Assembly: GCA_951213105.1 (NCBI GenBank)
Contig: OX578135.1
Location: 164,021,250-164,085,249, forward strand
Reading direction: 5' to 3'
Source of the DNA: Amaurobius ferox
Lineage: Eukaryota > Arthropoda > Arachnida > Araneae > Amaurobiidae
DNA: 64,000 nt
The notes under the pieces were generated by a model, which was not told the DNA's origin, did no database searches, and worked only from the letters and a program-made list of their open reading frames with translations. Each line of letters opens with the position of its first letter. The stretch's first letter is position 1. The position numbers were made by a program, and so were the translations under genes. This document shows, one piece after another, positions 55,801-62,694 of this stretch.

Positions 55801-58286
55801 GGGATTAATCATTCTAATGAAGATAATCAAAAACCAAAATCTGAAGACATATTTTTTTACTAACGAATATTAGCTACTCCCATTTTTTGACCAAGCTATG
55901 TCTCAAGACGTTTTCTAACCATTTTATGATTTTTGCATTTTACTTCTGATGAAAAAATTGGTTCACTTCTGGAAAATCTGCAAAATAAATTCTGAAGATC
56001 ATATATATGCCTGAAAAGAATTTATGTATTGATGAATCAATTCCCTTTTGAGCAGATGGGATTACTTGGATTTTGGCAATATGTCCCATCAAAAAGATCT
56101 TGTTAAGGAATAAAAATCTACAAATTATATGAGTCCAATTCTGGATATGTGCGGAATTTTGTAGTATATATTGCGGAACAGATACAAACATGGTGAGTAG
56201 CAAGTGTTCTTATAGAGAACAGCTTGTGAAAGCACTAATGAGCCACTTATCTGGAAAAGGTATAATCTGTATTTAGATTGATTTTTCAATTCCCCATTAT
56301 TTGCAGAATATTTGAATTCCAAAAAAATGAAAGTATGTAGAACTGTGAAGAAAACAAGGAAAGCCATGCCTAAAAACTTTCCCAAAACAAAACTGAAGAA
56401 AAGGGGGGTGGGAGTGGAAATGATACAGAGAGATAATATGAATATAGGTATTTCCAAAGAGAAAAAGGCAGATGTATTTATGCTTACAACTTTACATAGT
56501 CCAGATATGTTAACATGTGGAAGGAAAGAGAAAAACACTGGAGTGGATATTTTAAAACCAAAATATATTGTGGACTACAATAAGAACATGGTTCGTGTAA
56601 CATAGGAGATGCAATTATGACTCATTATCCACCTTTACAAAAATTAATAAAGTGGTACAAAAAGTCCGTTTTTGAATTGATGGATATTGCATAATAAATG
56701 CCAGCATCCTATATGATAAAAAATGCGAGTTAAAACACCTTTTGTGGAGTTTAAATTGAAAGTTGTAGGATAGATGTTTGAAAACCATGCGAGTTTCTAT
56801 TCAGAAAAGCAGTTCATTGCTAAATCTTCATCCTTAACTTTAAAAGATTTTCTGGAAGACATTTTTCTTCAGTATGTAAAAATAAAGGGCAAAATTGCCC
56901 CAAAAAATGTATAGTTTGTGCTCAAATTGTAATAAGTAAGAAAAAAACGTTAGTAGGCATTCTATGCTTCTGGGACATGCAATGTAGGATTTTGAGTGTA
57001 TCTCTGTTTGCCCCTGTTAAGGATTCATCAAATTTTAATAGAATAAAATGTTCTACTGGACTAAGCTCTATACCGAATTTCAAATCTTTAGGACATAGGA
57101 AAATAAGTTAAAAATGGGATTCAAGAAATTGAAACAGATAGATAAGACAGGCAACCATTGCTCATGATGAATTCAATAAAAGATTTTAATAAACAGCCTT
57201 CTTTGTCAGGGCAAACAAGAAGTGCAACCTCAGTTGCTAATCCTGCTTTGATAAATGACGGTTACACTTCTTGTTTGTGCGATTTTTATTTTTAGGAAAG
57301 AAAGGACATGGAAGATTGTCTGTAGGGGAGCGGGTCAACAATTTGTATGGGTAGCCCTGTTCTGATGTTAATTATCATAGAATTGGGACATAAATAATGT
57401 GGAGAAGATGAAAGTTAAACAGAGCTCCCAGATATTTTTTAATACTTTTGTGAAAGCACAATATTTTCTTTCCTCCTGAGAATATTTTTCCCTTCCAATC
57501 ATCTATCTCTTAAAGACAGACTAGAAGGAGAAAACAACCGATGGGCTTTTACATGATGTGAACATAGGGTTTTCATATTTTCCAAGTATGAAGAGGGGTT
57601 ACTAGATTTGGCGATTTATCGCAAATTTGGCGACTTTTCAAATATTTGAGAGACTGCGAAATAACGATTAGTCTAGAAGATATGGAGAGATTTCCAGAAG
57701 TTTCTACAGAGACTATAAAAGGACTCATCACTCTGTTGGAGTGCAGTTGACAAAATACGAGCTACAGTGAACTGTGACTTTTGTCAATGTTTTGAGAATA
57801 GTCACTGCTGTTTTGTGAAATAACTTTTGTCAGTATTTTGAGAATAATATAGCTTATTTTATGAAACTAGAGGAACATGTAAGTGCTGTTTGATAGTATA
57901 TTGTTCCTGTTAACTTTGTACTTGTGAAGAAATGTTAGTTATCCCAAAACTTGGACTCATTCTTGTATCCTGCGTGCACACCGATTCCAGAGAATACATT
58001 CGTAACAATACATTTAAATAGCTACAACACACAATCAATCACTGAACTAATGAATTTATGACAAATTAAACCGCTAGAAAATGATAGTAATAAAATTATA
58101 CTAATTATTTTTTTATTTACCAGATGTACTATATCTCTGTGTCCATGAGCAGAAGCTAAATGCAAAGCAGTGTCATCTCCCATATTCGTGGCATTTATTC
58201 TTGATCCTCTCAATATTAGCATTTCTACAATATTAGCTCTGCCTTCTTTTGCTGACCAATGCAAAGGGCTGAATCCATGATCATCC
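30361..58286 (-). CDS. Ilk: Integrin-linked kinase (ILK), eight exons; first coding exon not seen
   Basis: Eight minus-strand exons join in phase to 418 residues, against about 452 for vertebrate ILK; roughly 30 N-terminal residues are absent. Ankyrin repeats come first ([71 protein letters not shown]), then a linker and the kinase-like domain ([57 protein letters not shown] end). The beta3 lysine is kept (VAKIL). The HRD triad is replaced ([15 protein letters not shown]) and DFG is ADAK, as expected of this pseudokinase. ILK acts at integrin adhesions as a scaffold with PINCH and parvin, binding PINCH through the ankyrin repeats. Introns are transposon-filled; the exons look intact. Confidence 0.95.
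30739..32191. other. ILK intron, no gene seen
   Basis: AT-rich intron sequence. A roughly 60-bp segment (TTCATTCATAGAATYCTG) occurs twice at 31190-31255. A short (AT)n run lies at 32127-32150. Confidence 0.4.
32192..33065. mobile_element. Tigger-like MITE (874 bp)
   Basis: TA flanks both ends (32190-32191, 33066-33067). The termini read CAGTGAAAACAGGCTATAAC from the left and CAGTGGAACTTGAACTTGCC then TATAAC inward from the right, resembling the CAGTGGAACCTC...TATAAC ends of Tigger elements. A 74-codon ORF inside (32337-32561) has no recognised domain. Confidence 0.55.
33260..33381 (-). CDS. Ilk: ILK exon, pseudo-catalytic loop
   Basis: The acceptor TCTTTTTTAG, 122 bases and donor GTAATTAT. 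The product is [20 protein letters not shown] then [20 protein letters not shown]. The HRD motif of active kinases is missing, as in other ILKs. Confidence 0.95.
33382..34645. repeat. ILK intron with a roughly 430-bp direct duplication
   Basis: The segment TACATCATTACAATACTATC, then AACAAAACACA and GATTTAG recurs at about 33950 and 34390. Both copies are followed by many TTGGCGATATTT / TTGGCAACATTTT motifs, a short-motif satellite. The remainder is AT-rich. Confidence 0.6.
34646..35480 (+). pseudogene. Tc1-like transposon relic, 3' truncated
   Basis: The left end (after TA) reads CACTACCCGACAGAAAATGC, typical of Tc1-like termini; no matching right end was found. The reading from 34792 ([17 protein letters not shown]) continues after a stop as [20 protein letters not shown] and ARWIEEG, a Tc1 helix-turn-helix domain. 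In another frame [20 protein letters not shown] and GIMVWGA follow, with the first catalytic Asp. An internal duplication of GACGCGAGAGATTGCAA (35202 and 35260 regions) and several stops show decay. The catalytic end is absent. Confidence 0.8.
35481..36478. other. ILK intron, no gene seen
   Basis: AT-rich intron. Part of it (35800-36250) resembles the block at 2990-3330 on the opposite strand (shared words such as AAATATCTTCTAAACTATAAAAG-like and GTTCAAGAAGATCGAAAA-like pieces), so it is probably an unclassified dispersed repeat. Confidence 0.35.
36583..36814 (-). CDS. Ilk: ILK exon, N-lobe of the pseudokinase (source of the captured copy)
   Basis: The acceptor TATTTTGCAG, 232 bases and donor GTATAATA. 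The product begins [20 protein letters not shown], includes [20 protein letters not shown] and ends [13 protein letters not shown] second copy of 36479-36753 lies at 42276-42550. Confidence 0.95.
36815..38523. other. ILK intron, otherwise featureless
   Basis: AT-rich sequence apart from the tandem repeat at 37231-37575 and several long A, T and C homopolymers (for example 37841-37850 poly-C). Confidence 0.4.
37231..37575. repeat. Tandem repeat, three copies of a 107 to 122-bp unit
   Basis: GAGATTGTACTACATTTGA recurs three times, preceded by AAATGATTTTTAAATAYAC and followed by purine runs of variable length (A and G homopolymers). It lies in an ILK intron. Confidence 0.8.
38524..38609 (-). 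CDS. Ilk: ILK exon, start of kinase-like domain
   Basis: The acceptor TTATCTTAG, 86 bases and donor GTATGTTC. The product is [20 protein letters not shown] then LANTPSGE, corresponding to LNKHSGIDFKQL and the altered glycine-rich loop of ILK. Confidence 0.95.
38697..38777 (-). CDS. Ilk: ILK exon, linker to kinase-like domain
   Basis: The acceptor TCCTTTACAG, 81 bases and donor GTAAGTTT. The product is [19 protein letters not shown] then WLGTKTRSR, matching the GQNL...WKGTTRTR region of ILK. Confidence 0.9.
38778..40111. other. ILK intron, no gene seen
   Basis: AT-rich intron sequence between the linker exon and the inverted-repeat element. No transposon termini or coding signal recognised. 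Confidence 0.4.
40350..40790 (+). repeat. Left arm of the long inverted repeat
   Basis: Reads GTCTCAGATGTTTTTGAATT, then TTCAGGAAAAAGTAAGAAAC, GAACGGTTCAAGATATTTT and ends GAGAACTTCCACTTTTGAG. It matches the right arm in reverse complement with scattered changes and A/T-run length differences. Confidence 0.9.
40929..41024. repeat. 39-bp minisatellite, 2.5 copies
   Basis: AAAACATATTAAAGCTTCC followed by AAAATATATGTGCAAGTTCC repeats almost exactly. It lies inside the inverted-repeat element, just downstream of the coding remnant. Confidence 0.85.
41085..42250 (-). pseudogene. Remnant of a transposon-associated protein of unnamed family
   Basis: One frame runs from 42250 to about 41443 with stops at 42016 and 41719 and a further break: [68 protein letters not shown], then [21 protein letters not shown] different frame continues with [37 protein letters not shown] and [16 protein letters not shown] recognise both pieces as the N- and C-terminal parts of a large protein family scattered through invertebrate genomes next to transposons; it has no settled name that I know. 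The central part, probably catalytic, is deleted here. The Cys motifs (CSKC) could bind zinc. Confidence 0.5.
42276..42550 (-). pseudogene. Captured copy of ILK exon and intron sequence
   Basis: Aligns without a gap to 36479-36753. I count six differences in 275 bases, all transitions. The copy holds 171 bases of the exon ([20 protein letters not shown] to LHEDTG, with Arg to His and Ser to Asn changes) and 104 bases of the following intron, including the GT donor at 42379-42378. It lacks the exon's own acceptor and first 61 bases. The retained intron shows the copy was made from DNA and not from spliced RNA. The reading frame continues from the element's leader ([15 protein letters not shown]) into the ILK frame. 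Confidence 0.9.
42628..42808 (-). promoter_or_regulatory. TATA box with heat-shock-element-like cluster
   Basis: On the minus strand TATAAAAG lies at 42635-42628. Upstream, a 50-bp tandem repeat (about 42655-42775) and its flank carry inverted GAA/TTC pentamers: TTCTGGAA at 42697, TTCTAGAAGGTTC at 42727-42739 (a perfect three-unit element), TTCTGGAA at 42747, GAAGCTTC at 42762 and GAAGGTTC at 42801. This is the arrangement of heat-shock promoters, with elements 60-175 bases upstream of the TATA box. A transcript starting near 42600 would run leftward into the captured ILK fragment. Function is inferred from sequence only. Confidence 0.6.
43040..43470 (-). repeat. Right arm of the long inverted repeat
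   Basis: Reverse complement of the left arm, from CTCAAAAGTGGAAGTTCTC to GCATCTGAGACTATGG. A 27-base A run (about 43382-43408) interrupts it where the left arm has a shorter mixed stretch. Confidence 0.9.
43846..43942 (-). CDS. Ilk: ILK exon, ankyrin repeat 4
   Basis: The acceptor TTTATATAG, 97 bases and donor GTATGATG. The product is [20 protein letters not shown] then [12 protein letters not shown], with one base carried into the next exon. Confidence 0.95.
44049..44144 (-). CDS. Ilk: ILK exon, ankyrin repeat 3
   Basis: The acceptor TTATTTGTAG, 96 bases (32 codons, phase 0 to 0) and donor GTTAGTAA. The product runs [19 protein letters not shown] to GYQAIAE. The intron on its upstream side is about 14 kb long and holds the nested transposon stack. 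Confidence 0.95.
44145..44538. other. ILK intron, no gene seen
   Basis: AT-rich sequence upstream of the ankyrin 3 exon. No repeat assigned, apart from a short hairpin CTTATCTTCTTAGAAGATAAG-like stretch at about 44516-44536. Confidence 0.4.
44539..45289 (+). mobile_element. Helitron-like non-autonomous element
   Basis: The right end is Helitron-like: a hairpin ACCCAGGCAACACCGGGT, eight bases, then CTAA (fits CTRR) followed by T. The left end TCTAACACAATAAAGATG begins with TC and resembles arthropod Helitron 5' ends (AATAAAGATGT, then a GTGTGTGTCTGT run and a GATATTTGGTACAAGGTAC stretch). The expected A before TC is a T here, so the left boundary is uncertain. Confidence 0.45.
45290..46260 (+). 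mobile_element. Second Helitron-like 5' end, truncated, and AT-rich tail
   Basis: Directly abutting the first element is TCTATATAATAAAAGGCAAT, then GTCTGTGTGTCTGTC and GAGCTACGAAATTTGGCAAT, a typical Helitron 5' start. A 22-base poly-G run follows at about 45391-45412. No 3' end was found. The stretch 45985-46230 is a short-motif repeat built on GGATATTTTAA. Confidence 0.4.
46262..46985 (+). mobile_element. Cluster of three tandem SINE copies
   Basis: Three head-to-tail copies start near 46262, 46500 and 46735. Each has a B-box (GGTTCGATTCC or GGTTCAATTCC). Only the middle copy has a good A-box (TAGCCCAGTGGCTAGCG, 46510). The junction AATTGGGTGAATAAAAAGAA then GTTATGGAGATTGTCG occurs twice, so the array grew by tandem duplication. 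The last copy has the complete 3' end (TTACCTTACACCTTTCTAG). ORFs through the cluster are not genes. Confidence 0.85.
46990..48600. other. ILK intron with a third Helitron-like start; otherwise unassigned
   Basis: At 47057-47150 CACAATAAAGGAAGATGTC, a GTGTGTGTATGTCTGTGCAG run and GACATGAAATTTGGTACACA resemble the Helitron-like starts at 44539 and 45290. The stretch 47570-48060 is less AT-rich and may be an old retroelement, but no domain could be read. TATAGTCTCTTATAGTCTAT repeats occur at 48210-48245. Confidence 0.35.
48621..48877 (+). pseudogene. piggyBac-like transposase, N-terminal fragment
   Basis: [20 protein letters not shown] followed by [16 protein letters not shown] is the acidic N-terminus usual in piggyBac-family proteins. 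After stops, [20 protein letters not shown] and [11 protein letters not shown] follow. The reading breaks at the hAT-type insertion at 48878 and resumes at 55674 as [10 protein letters not shown]. Confidence 0.7.
48935..49068. repeat. (TA)n microsatellite
   Basis: More than 100 bases of TA with occasional ATACAT interruptions. Minus-strand ORFs of alternating Tyr and Ile across it are artefacts. Confidence 0.95.
49046..50343 (+). repeat. Left 1.3-kb direct repeat (minisatellite array)
   Basis: Near-identical to 53084-54375. It begins in the TA run and holds about seven copies of a 142 to 165-bp unit with ATCAAAATCG (49372, 49522, 49664, 49829, 49993, 50146 and a variant at 50294), AAACTAAAAGTTA and CCCAGGGGTTGAC. 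Several units contain poly-G runs of 9 to 17 bases. It stops abruptly at 50343 where the Penelope-like body starts. Confidence 0.9.
50344..53083 (+). mobile_element. Penelope-like retroelement with N-terminal GIY-YIG (Naiad type), 5' truncated
   Basis: A body of 2.74 kb between two 1.3-kb direct repeats. It has one long reading frame with an N-terminal GIY-YIG nuclease and a reverse transcriptase, and a 300-bp 3' untranslated region (52781-53083) that is less AT-rich and ends in TTTAAATCTTCTTTTTCTTG before the TA run. The frame is already open at the left junction and has no ATG start, so the 5' end is cut. Canonical Penelopes carry GIY-YIG at the C-terminus; the N-terminal arrangement is known from the Naiad/Chlamys clade. 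Confidence 0.85.
50351..52780 (+). pseudogene. GIY-YIG / reverse transcriptase protein of the Penelope-like element (one in-frame stop)
   Basis: Numbered from the GTG at 50351. Residues 18-40 hold a Cys cluster and the nuclease start ([22 protein letters not shown]). Further nuclease residues follow ([31 protein letters not shown]). A basic segment and [20 protein letters not shown] with [12 protein letters not shown] follow, a block I associate with Naiad proteins. Reverse transcriptase motifs are [26 protein letters not shown] (566-576), [26 protein letters not shown] (Asp pair near 662-663) and NFLDISI. A TAA at 52211-52213 interrupts the frame just before GIPMGG; otherwise it is open for about 809 codons. 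The product would copy RNA by target-primed synthesis. The copy is young. Confidence 0.85.
53084..54375 (+). repeat. Right 1.3-kb direct repeat (minisatellite array)
   Basis: Matches 49046-50343 with about ten substitutions that I could find plus poly-G and (GT)n length changes, so roughly 99 percent identity. Unlike the left copy it continues to the right into another unit of the same minisatellite (AAAAGTTACGTCCAGGG, then GGTGCAGAGACTATAACC, to about 54480). This shows the array is target sequence and not an intrinsic end of the Penelope-like element. Confidence 0.9.
54480..55600. other. Right-hand part of the hAT-type element, unassigned
   Basis: No transposase domain recognised. A segment with GACAGCTGGGTAACTCAACT recurs in variant form (GACAGCTGGGTGGGTCAAGC) about 260 bases later (54718 and 54978). 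ORFs at 55202-55500 have no recognised similarity. Confidence 0.4.
55674..57040 (+). pseudogene. piggyBac-like transposase, main fragment
   Basis: Resumes as [18 protein letters not shown], then [99 protein letters not shown] and [19 protein letters not shown], in order along piggyBac transposase. A decayed Cys-rich C-terminus follows at 56880-57030 (VCSNC, CNVGF). Many stops and frame changes occur. A TTAA target duplication could not be fixed. Confidence 0.75.
57207..57283. repeat. 19-bp hairpin
   Basis: CAAACAAGAAGTGCAACC and GGTTACACTTCTTGTTTG pair around a 35-bp loop. It may be a transposon end or a chance fold. Confidence 0.55.
57300..58120. other. ILK intron next to the ankyrin 1-2 exon, no gene seen
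   Basis: AT-rich. At 57597-57640 TTACTAGATTTGGCGATTTA and CAAATTTGGCGACTT recall the TTGGCGA motifs of 34010-34330. Confidence 0.35.
58121..58286 (-). CDS. Ilk: ILK exon, ankyrin repeats 1-2 (first exon visible)
   Basis: The acceptor TTTCATTCAG, 166 bases and donor GTAAATAA. It begins in phase 2 with one base completing the glycine that precedes [10 protein letters not shown], and ends ...HGHRDIVHL in phase 0. The exon upstream (about 30 codons) was not found between 58287 and 64000. Confidence 0.95.
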
Positions 58287-58942
58287 CTGAATGAAATAAA
58301 ACACATATTAAACTGACTCATAATTTAACATAATATATTATAAATGATAACCTACAAGTAATTAGTTTGACAAAGTAACCCAGTTAAAGATTATATATAA
58401 ATTTTGAAAACATCACAAAATATGGGTATTATTAAATTTATAAAATATATTAAAATTAAAAACACACCACTAGTTTAAATCATTGCACTCCAAATTTTAA
58501 AAGATAACTCATTTAGGTTTTCATAACTTAGACGATTCTTTCATTTAATTTAATATTTTTTATTTTCTCATACTGGACATGATAAGGAATTCTAAGATTT
58601 TCATAGCCTTTTATGAATGAGAAAAAATGAATTTCTGGAACAATGTGGTGAGGATGGGAGAAAATCGATCACCTGAACTGTGGTATTGATGTTAATGGCT
58701 TCAAAATATTCTTTATTAAAACAGATAAGCCAAATTCATTCAATTAATTTGCTTCACTATGCTGTTGTCAATTTAAAAATAAAAAATTAACTTTTAAAGA
58801 ATTTTTGCAAAATATTTTAAAAGATTTTGGTCAAGAAATCTGATAATGATTAGGATACAAGTAGTACACTATAGAAGGAATATGAATGTATGAGAAAGTG
58901 AAGTGGATTACAGATATTTTATTAAAAAATTGACAGTATATA

Positions 58943-60244
58943 CAAGGTAGGATCAAAAAGTTCACGGAATAGGTCAATTACAAATTATTAAAAAATAGAA
59001 CAATAATTTTACCTTATTGTCCTCCTGCATCCAGACACTTGTTCCGGCGTTCGTATAACTGTTCAAAACACTCCTGAAATCCATTTCTTGAGAGGTCCTT
59101 CAGTTGCTTCGTCGCATTTTCGATCACCTCATATGAACACACAAAATGGTGTTCTTTCAATTTCATTTTCAGCCGTGGAAACAGATAAAAATCCGCTGGT
59201 GCTAGGTCGGGAGAATAAGGAGGGTGTTCCAGAGTGATAACACTGTTTCTGGCAAGGTACTTTTTCACAATCACAGCGAGATGTAGTGGAGCATTGTCGT
59301 GTAAAAGAAACCAATCATTTGTTGCCCATTTTTCAGGTAGTTTTCGTCTGATTGCATCTCGTAGTCGTTTAAGGATCTCCAGGTAAAGCTCTTTATTGAC
59401 AGTTTGGCCTTGAGGAATAAATTCGTAGTGAATGACACCCTTGTAATCGGAAAACACCTCCAATATCACTTTCCCTCGGCTTTTGTGTAAGCAAAATTTT
59501 TCCTTCCTTGGTGATGTTTTTGCTTTCCATTCACTTGACTGACGTTTTGTCTGAGGGTCGTAAAGAAAGCACCATATCTCATCACCTGCTACGATTTTCT
59601 TCAAGAAGCTGTCATCTTCATCAGCCATGTCAATCAAATCCCTGGACATGTTCACTCTCGCTTCTTTTTGTTCAGGTGATAACATTTTTGGAACCATGTG
59701 CAAACAAACACGATGCATGTTCAAATTATCATGAAAAATGCTGTGAACACTCCCATATGAAATTCCAAGTTCAGAGGCAATAGCATCAATGGTTATCCAT
59801 CTGTCCGCACGCATGATTTCTTGAACACGCTTAAGATTCTCATCTGCGGTGGAAGAGGAGGGCCGTCCAGTCCGAAGGTCATCTTTGATGTTTGTGCGAC
59901 CTTCACGAAAATACTTATGCCACTCGTACACAGCCGTTTTTTCATGGCATCATTTCCGTAGCGCTTTCTTCAGCATCTCGAGTGTCTCAGATGATTTCTC
60001 GAGCAAAACGCAGAATTTGATGTTTGCACGCTTCTCTAAAGACGACATTTCAAAATCTGACGAATGAAAAATTCGCTTTGTCAGAAATGATCTGCAGCTA
60101 ACGCTAACAGTACTGGAAATGAATTCCAGATGGCTGTGTGTTTTCCTTATTAGTGCTGTCAACCTCCAAAAGAGATATTTCCCCTTCAACGAACACCTGC
60201 GTGAATGTAGGCAACCATTCCGGGAAGTTATTGACTCTACCTTG
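58943..60244 (-). mobile_element. mariner transposon (DD34D), near complete
   Basis: TA flanks both ends (58941-58942 and 60245-60246). The inverted termini are CAAGGTAGGATCAAAAAGTT and CAAGGTAGAGTCAATAACTT, continuing CCGGAAT-like. The length of 1302 bp is normal for mariner. It lies right of the first visible ILK exon, that is, in the upstream intron if the missing exon is further right. Confidence 0.9.
59014..60048 (-). pseudogene. mariner transposase, frame disturbed near the N-terminus
   Basis: Starts MSSLEKRANIKFCVLLEKSS (60048). Near residue 30 the DNA reads AAAGCGCTACGGAAATGATG, which gives a stop (TGA). One extra base there and one missing A about 20 bases later compensate, so the frame from VYEWHKYFREGR to the end (KCLDAGGQ) is open for 305 codons. 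Motifs are GRPSSS, VAGDEIWCFLYD, LLHDNAPLHLA and YSPDLAPADFYLFP; 34 residues separate the second and third Asp. Repairing signs aside, this is the least decayed transposase in the window apart from the Penelope-like one. Confidence 0.9.
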
Positions 60245-60677
60245 TATAGGGAAGTGAAATACCTTGTACGGGACTTAGGTAGTGGCATATCTAGTATTAA
60301 ACATGGTTAAGGGACACTTAAGGTCCCAAGAAGTATAGGGGCCTAGAATAAGCTGAGATATTTGCAGCGTTGAGAATAAACAATTTTTTCTTCAAAAATT
60401 TTATTGAAGATAAAAATTATTTTATTGTTATTATGATAATTACACATATTTAGTTATTTAAGACCAATTAAACTGATATTTATGATAAATACAAAAACAA
60501 TTTTACTCAAAATATCCATTACTGGTTAAATATAAATAAAATACTTTTCAAGGTTTGAAAAACATGGAGCTCTATTAAGCACAAGACAGGAGCCAGGACA
60601 CGGCCAAATAAGTATGCATGCGTCTAACGATGACTTCACAACGGCCTTCATTTCATTGCGGGGAATAGCACACAAAT

Positions 60678-61219
60678 GGGTACTTACGTATTATCGCAAC
60701 CATGACAAAACGTAATTGATGTATCGTCCAATAAAGGTCCCGATCGATTCCAAGGACAACATGCAACAAAGTGATCTGTATGAGGACCCACGTTCGAGCG
60801 GGCTCGAACTGGTTGGGGGACGTACGCACCGCTGGGACTGTGTCGTCAGACAGGCCGGCTTCGCCGGACCAAGTCACAGAGCATACTAGACTCGCTTCTG
60901 GGACCGTCGCAAGGCGCAAGGACCATGACAACATGCAGCCAAGTGATCTGTATGAGGACCCACGTTCGAGCGGGCTCGAACTGGTTGAGAAAAACCCAGA
61001 AGCGAGTCTAGTATGCTCTGTGACTTGGTCCGGCGAAGCCGGCCTGTCTGACGACACAGTCCCAGTGGTGCGTACGTCCCCCAACCAGTTCGAGCCCGCT
61101 CGAACGTGGGTCCTCATACAGATCACTTTGTTGCATGTTGTCCTTGGAATCGATCGGGACCTTTATTGGACGATACATCAATTACGTTTTGTCATGGTTG
61201 CGATAATACGTAAGTACCC
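60678..61219. mobile_element. Fold-back (snap-back) element, 542 bp
   Basis: Arms of about 225 bp (60678-60903 and 60994-61219) are almost perfect inverted copies starting GGGTACTTACGTATTATCGC. ACAAAT flanks both sides (60672-60677, 61220-61225) as a 6-bp target duplication. The central 90 bases repeat part of the left arm in direct orientation (AGTGATCTGTATGAGGACCC). The element is GC-rich relative to its surroundings. The two long overlapping ORFs on opposite strands are a product of the palindrome. Confidence 0.85.
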
Positions 61220-61229
61220 ACAAATGTAA

Positions 61230-62168
61230 ATGGTCTAAGGTCTAAATGGATTTTTAAGAAAAGCTGAAGCAGTGAATAGTTTTTAATCCTTTATACTTTA
61301 TAACATATTTGAAAATATTTTTTATTCAATTACCTACGATTGATAAAAATGTAAGTCAAATTAGTGAAGCTTCAAACAGAAGAAAAGCTAAAGAAAAAAA
61401 TGAAAAATTAAAGAAAGTACCAAACATTTCAAATTTGTTTGTTACGAAAATGGTTCCCAAACCAAAATTTTTGCCCCTAAAATTTTAGTTTGGAGAAAAT
61501 GAAATATTTGCAGAGGGGGGGGGGGGGGAAGCAAAATTTTAGTTTGGGGGAAACTAAGATTTTGAGGGGACCCTTTTGTATATTTTGCTTATGAGACTCA
61601 AATTCTTAGTTATGGCACTGGACTTGAGGCATATTTTTATTTAAATTTAATCTTACTATTGATGTTTCTGATTAACTCACATTGCTTTTATGTTAACATA
61701 TATATATTTTTAATTTGATGGTGTATTTTGAAGGCAGCGGATCATCAGCAAAAGAAAAGGGGTCACATTTATTTATTTTAAATGGTCTCAAGTAAATTTA
61801 AACAAACATTAAAGGTATTGTTTTAGTCTTTTAAAGATGAGAGACAATGCAGGTTTGGATAAATTTTATTTGTATCTAGGAGACAGTTTTAAAAATTAGG
61901 GGCCACTTTATATGTTGTCATTATATTGGCATGATTTTCATAACTCTAAACTGTTTCTACTTAAAGAGGAAAAAAATAAGAGACACCAAACTTTGTATAG
62001 TATTATTTGCCAAGTAAATTAAAATAAAAAAATTAATAAAAACTTATATGTTATTAACTTTAAAGGAAGATATGTATGTTTATTTGGTCTCACTGTTGTG
62101 TGGATATCATTTATTGTTTTAGAACTGTTTGTACTGGTGACTGGTGTCAAGTTTTTGAGATATTAGGG
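61230..62168. other. Right flank, no gene seen
   Basis: AT-rich sequence. GCAAAATTTTAGTTTGG-like words recur at 61475 and 61534 beside a poly-G run (about 61516-61529). No domain recognised. Confidence 0.4.
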
Positions 62169-62176
62169 TCTAATAT

Positions 62177-62686
62177 CAGTGCCGGATTTATCCACATTGA
62201 CACTGGAAGCACAGAAAATTGTATCACCCTGAAAATTTTATTTTTATTCCACTATTTATTTCTGATTCTGTGTGTGAACCCTACAATATATAGTAATTTT
62301 GATTGATAGAAAAAAAGTGTTGAATTCAGTTTTGCAAACTTGCAACTTTACAGTAATATTTTACAATTTCCTTAATGTTATTTACAGTTTGTATTGTAAT
62401 ACAATCCTAGCGCAGCATCTAAAAGCAGTGTTTTAATCATCATGTAAAACTTGATCTGAGAATTAATTATATTCTGGATCATCTATATATATGGATGTAA
62501 ATAGTGTAGGACTTCATTACAATACAGTCCTTCCTCCAATGTTTTGAATTAAAAAACCAATGAATATGAACATTTATCCTTTTTTTTTTTAACATTACAT
62601 TTTGGGCATTTTGCTTTGGATTGAATTTTGCCACCCCTAGAAAATCTGCCACCCGAATCTTGTGCTTCTAAAGAAATACGGCACTG
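62177..62686. mobile_element. hAT-type MITE, 510 bp
   Basis: A perfect 8-bp duplication TCTAATAT flanks it (62169-62176 and 62687-62694). The ends are CAGTGCCGGATTTATC on the left and CAGTGCCGTATTTCTT inward from the right. No coding capacity. Confidence 0.85.
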
Positions 62687-62694
62687 TCTAATAT

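Noticed and set aside
60653..61229. Two 150-codon ORFs on opposite strands with nearly the same protein
   Set aside because: They are the two faces of the fold-back palindrome and have no domain or codon signal of their own.
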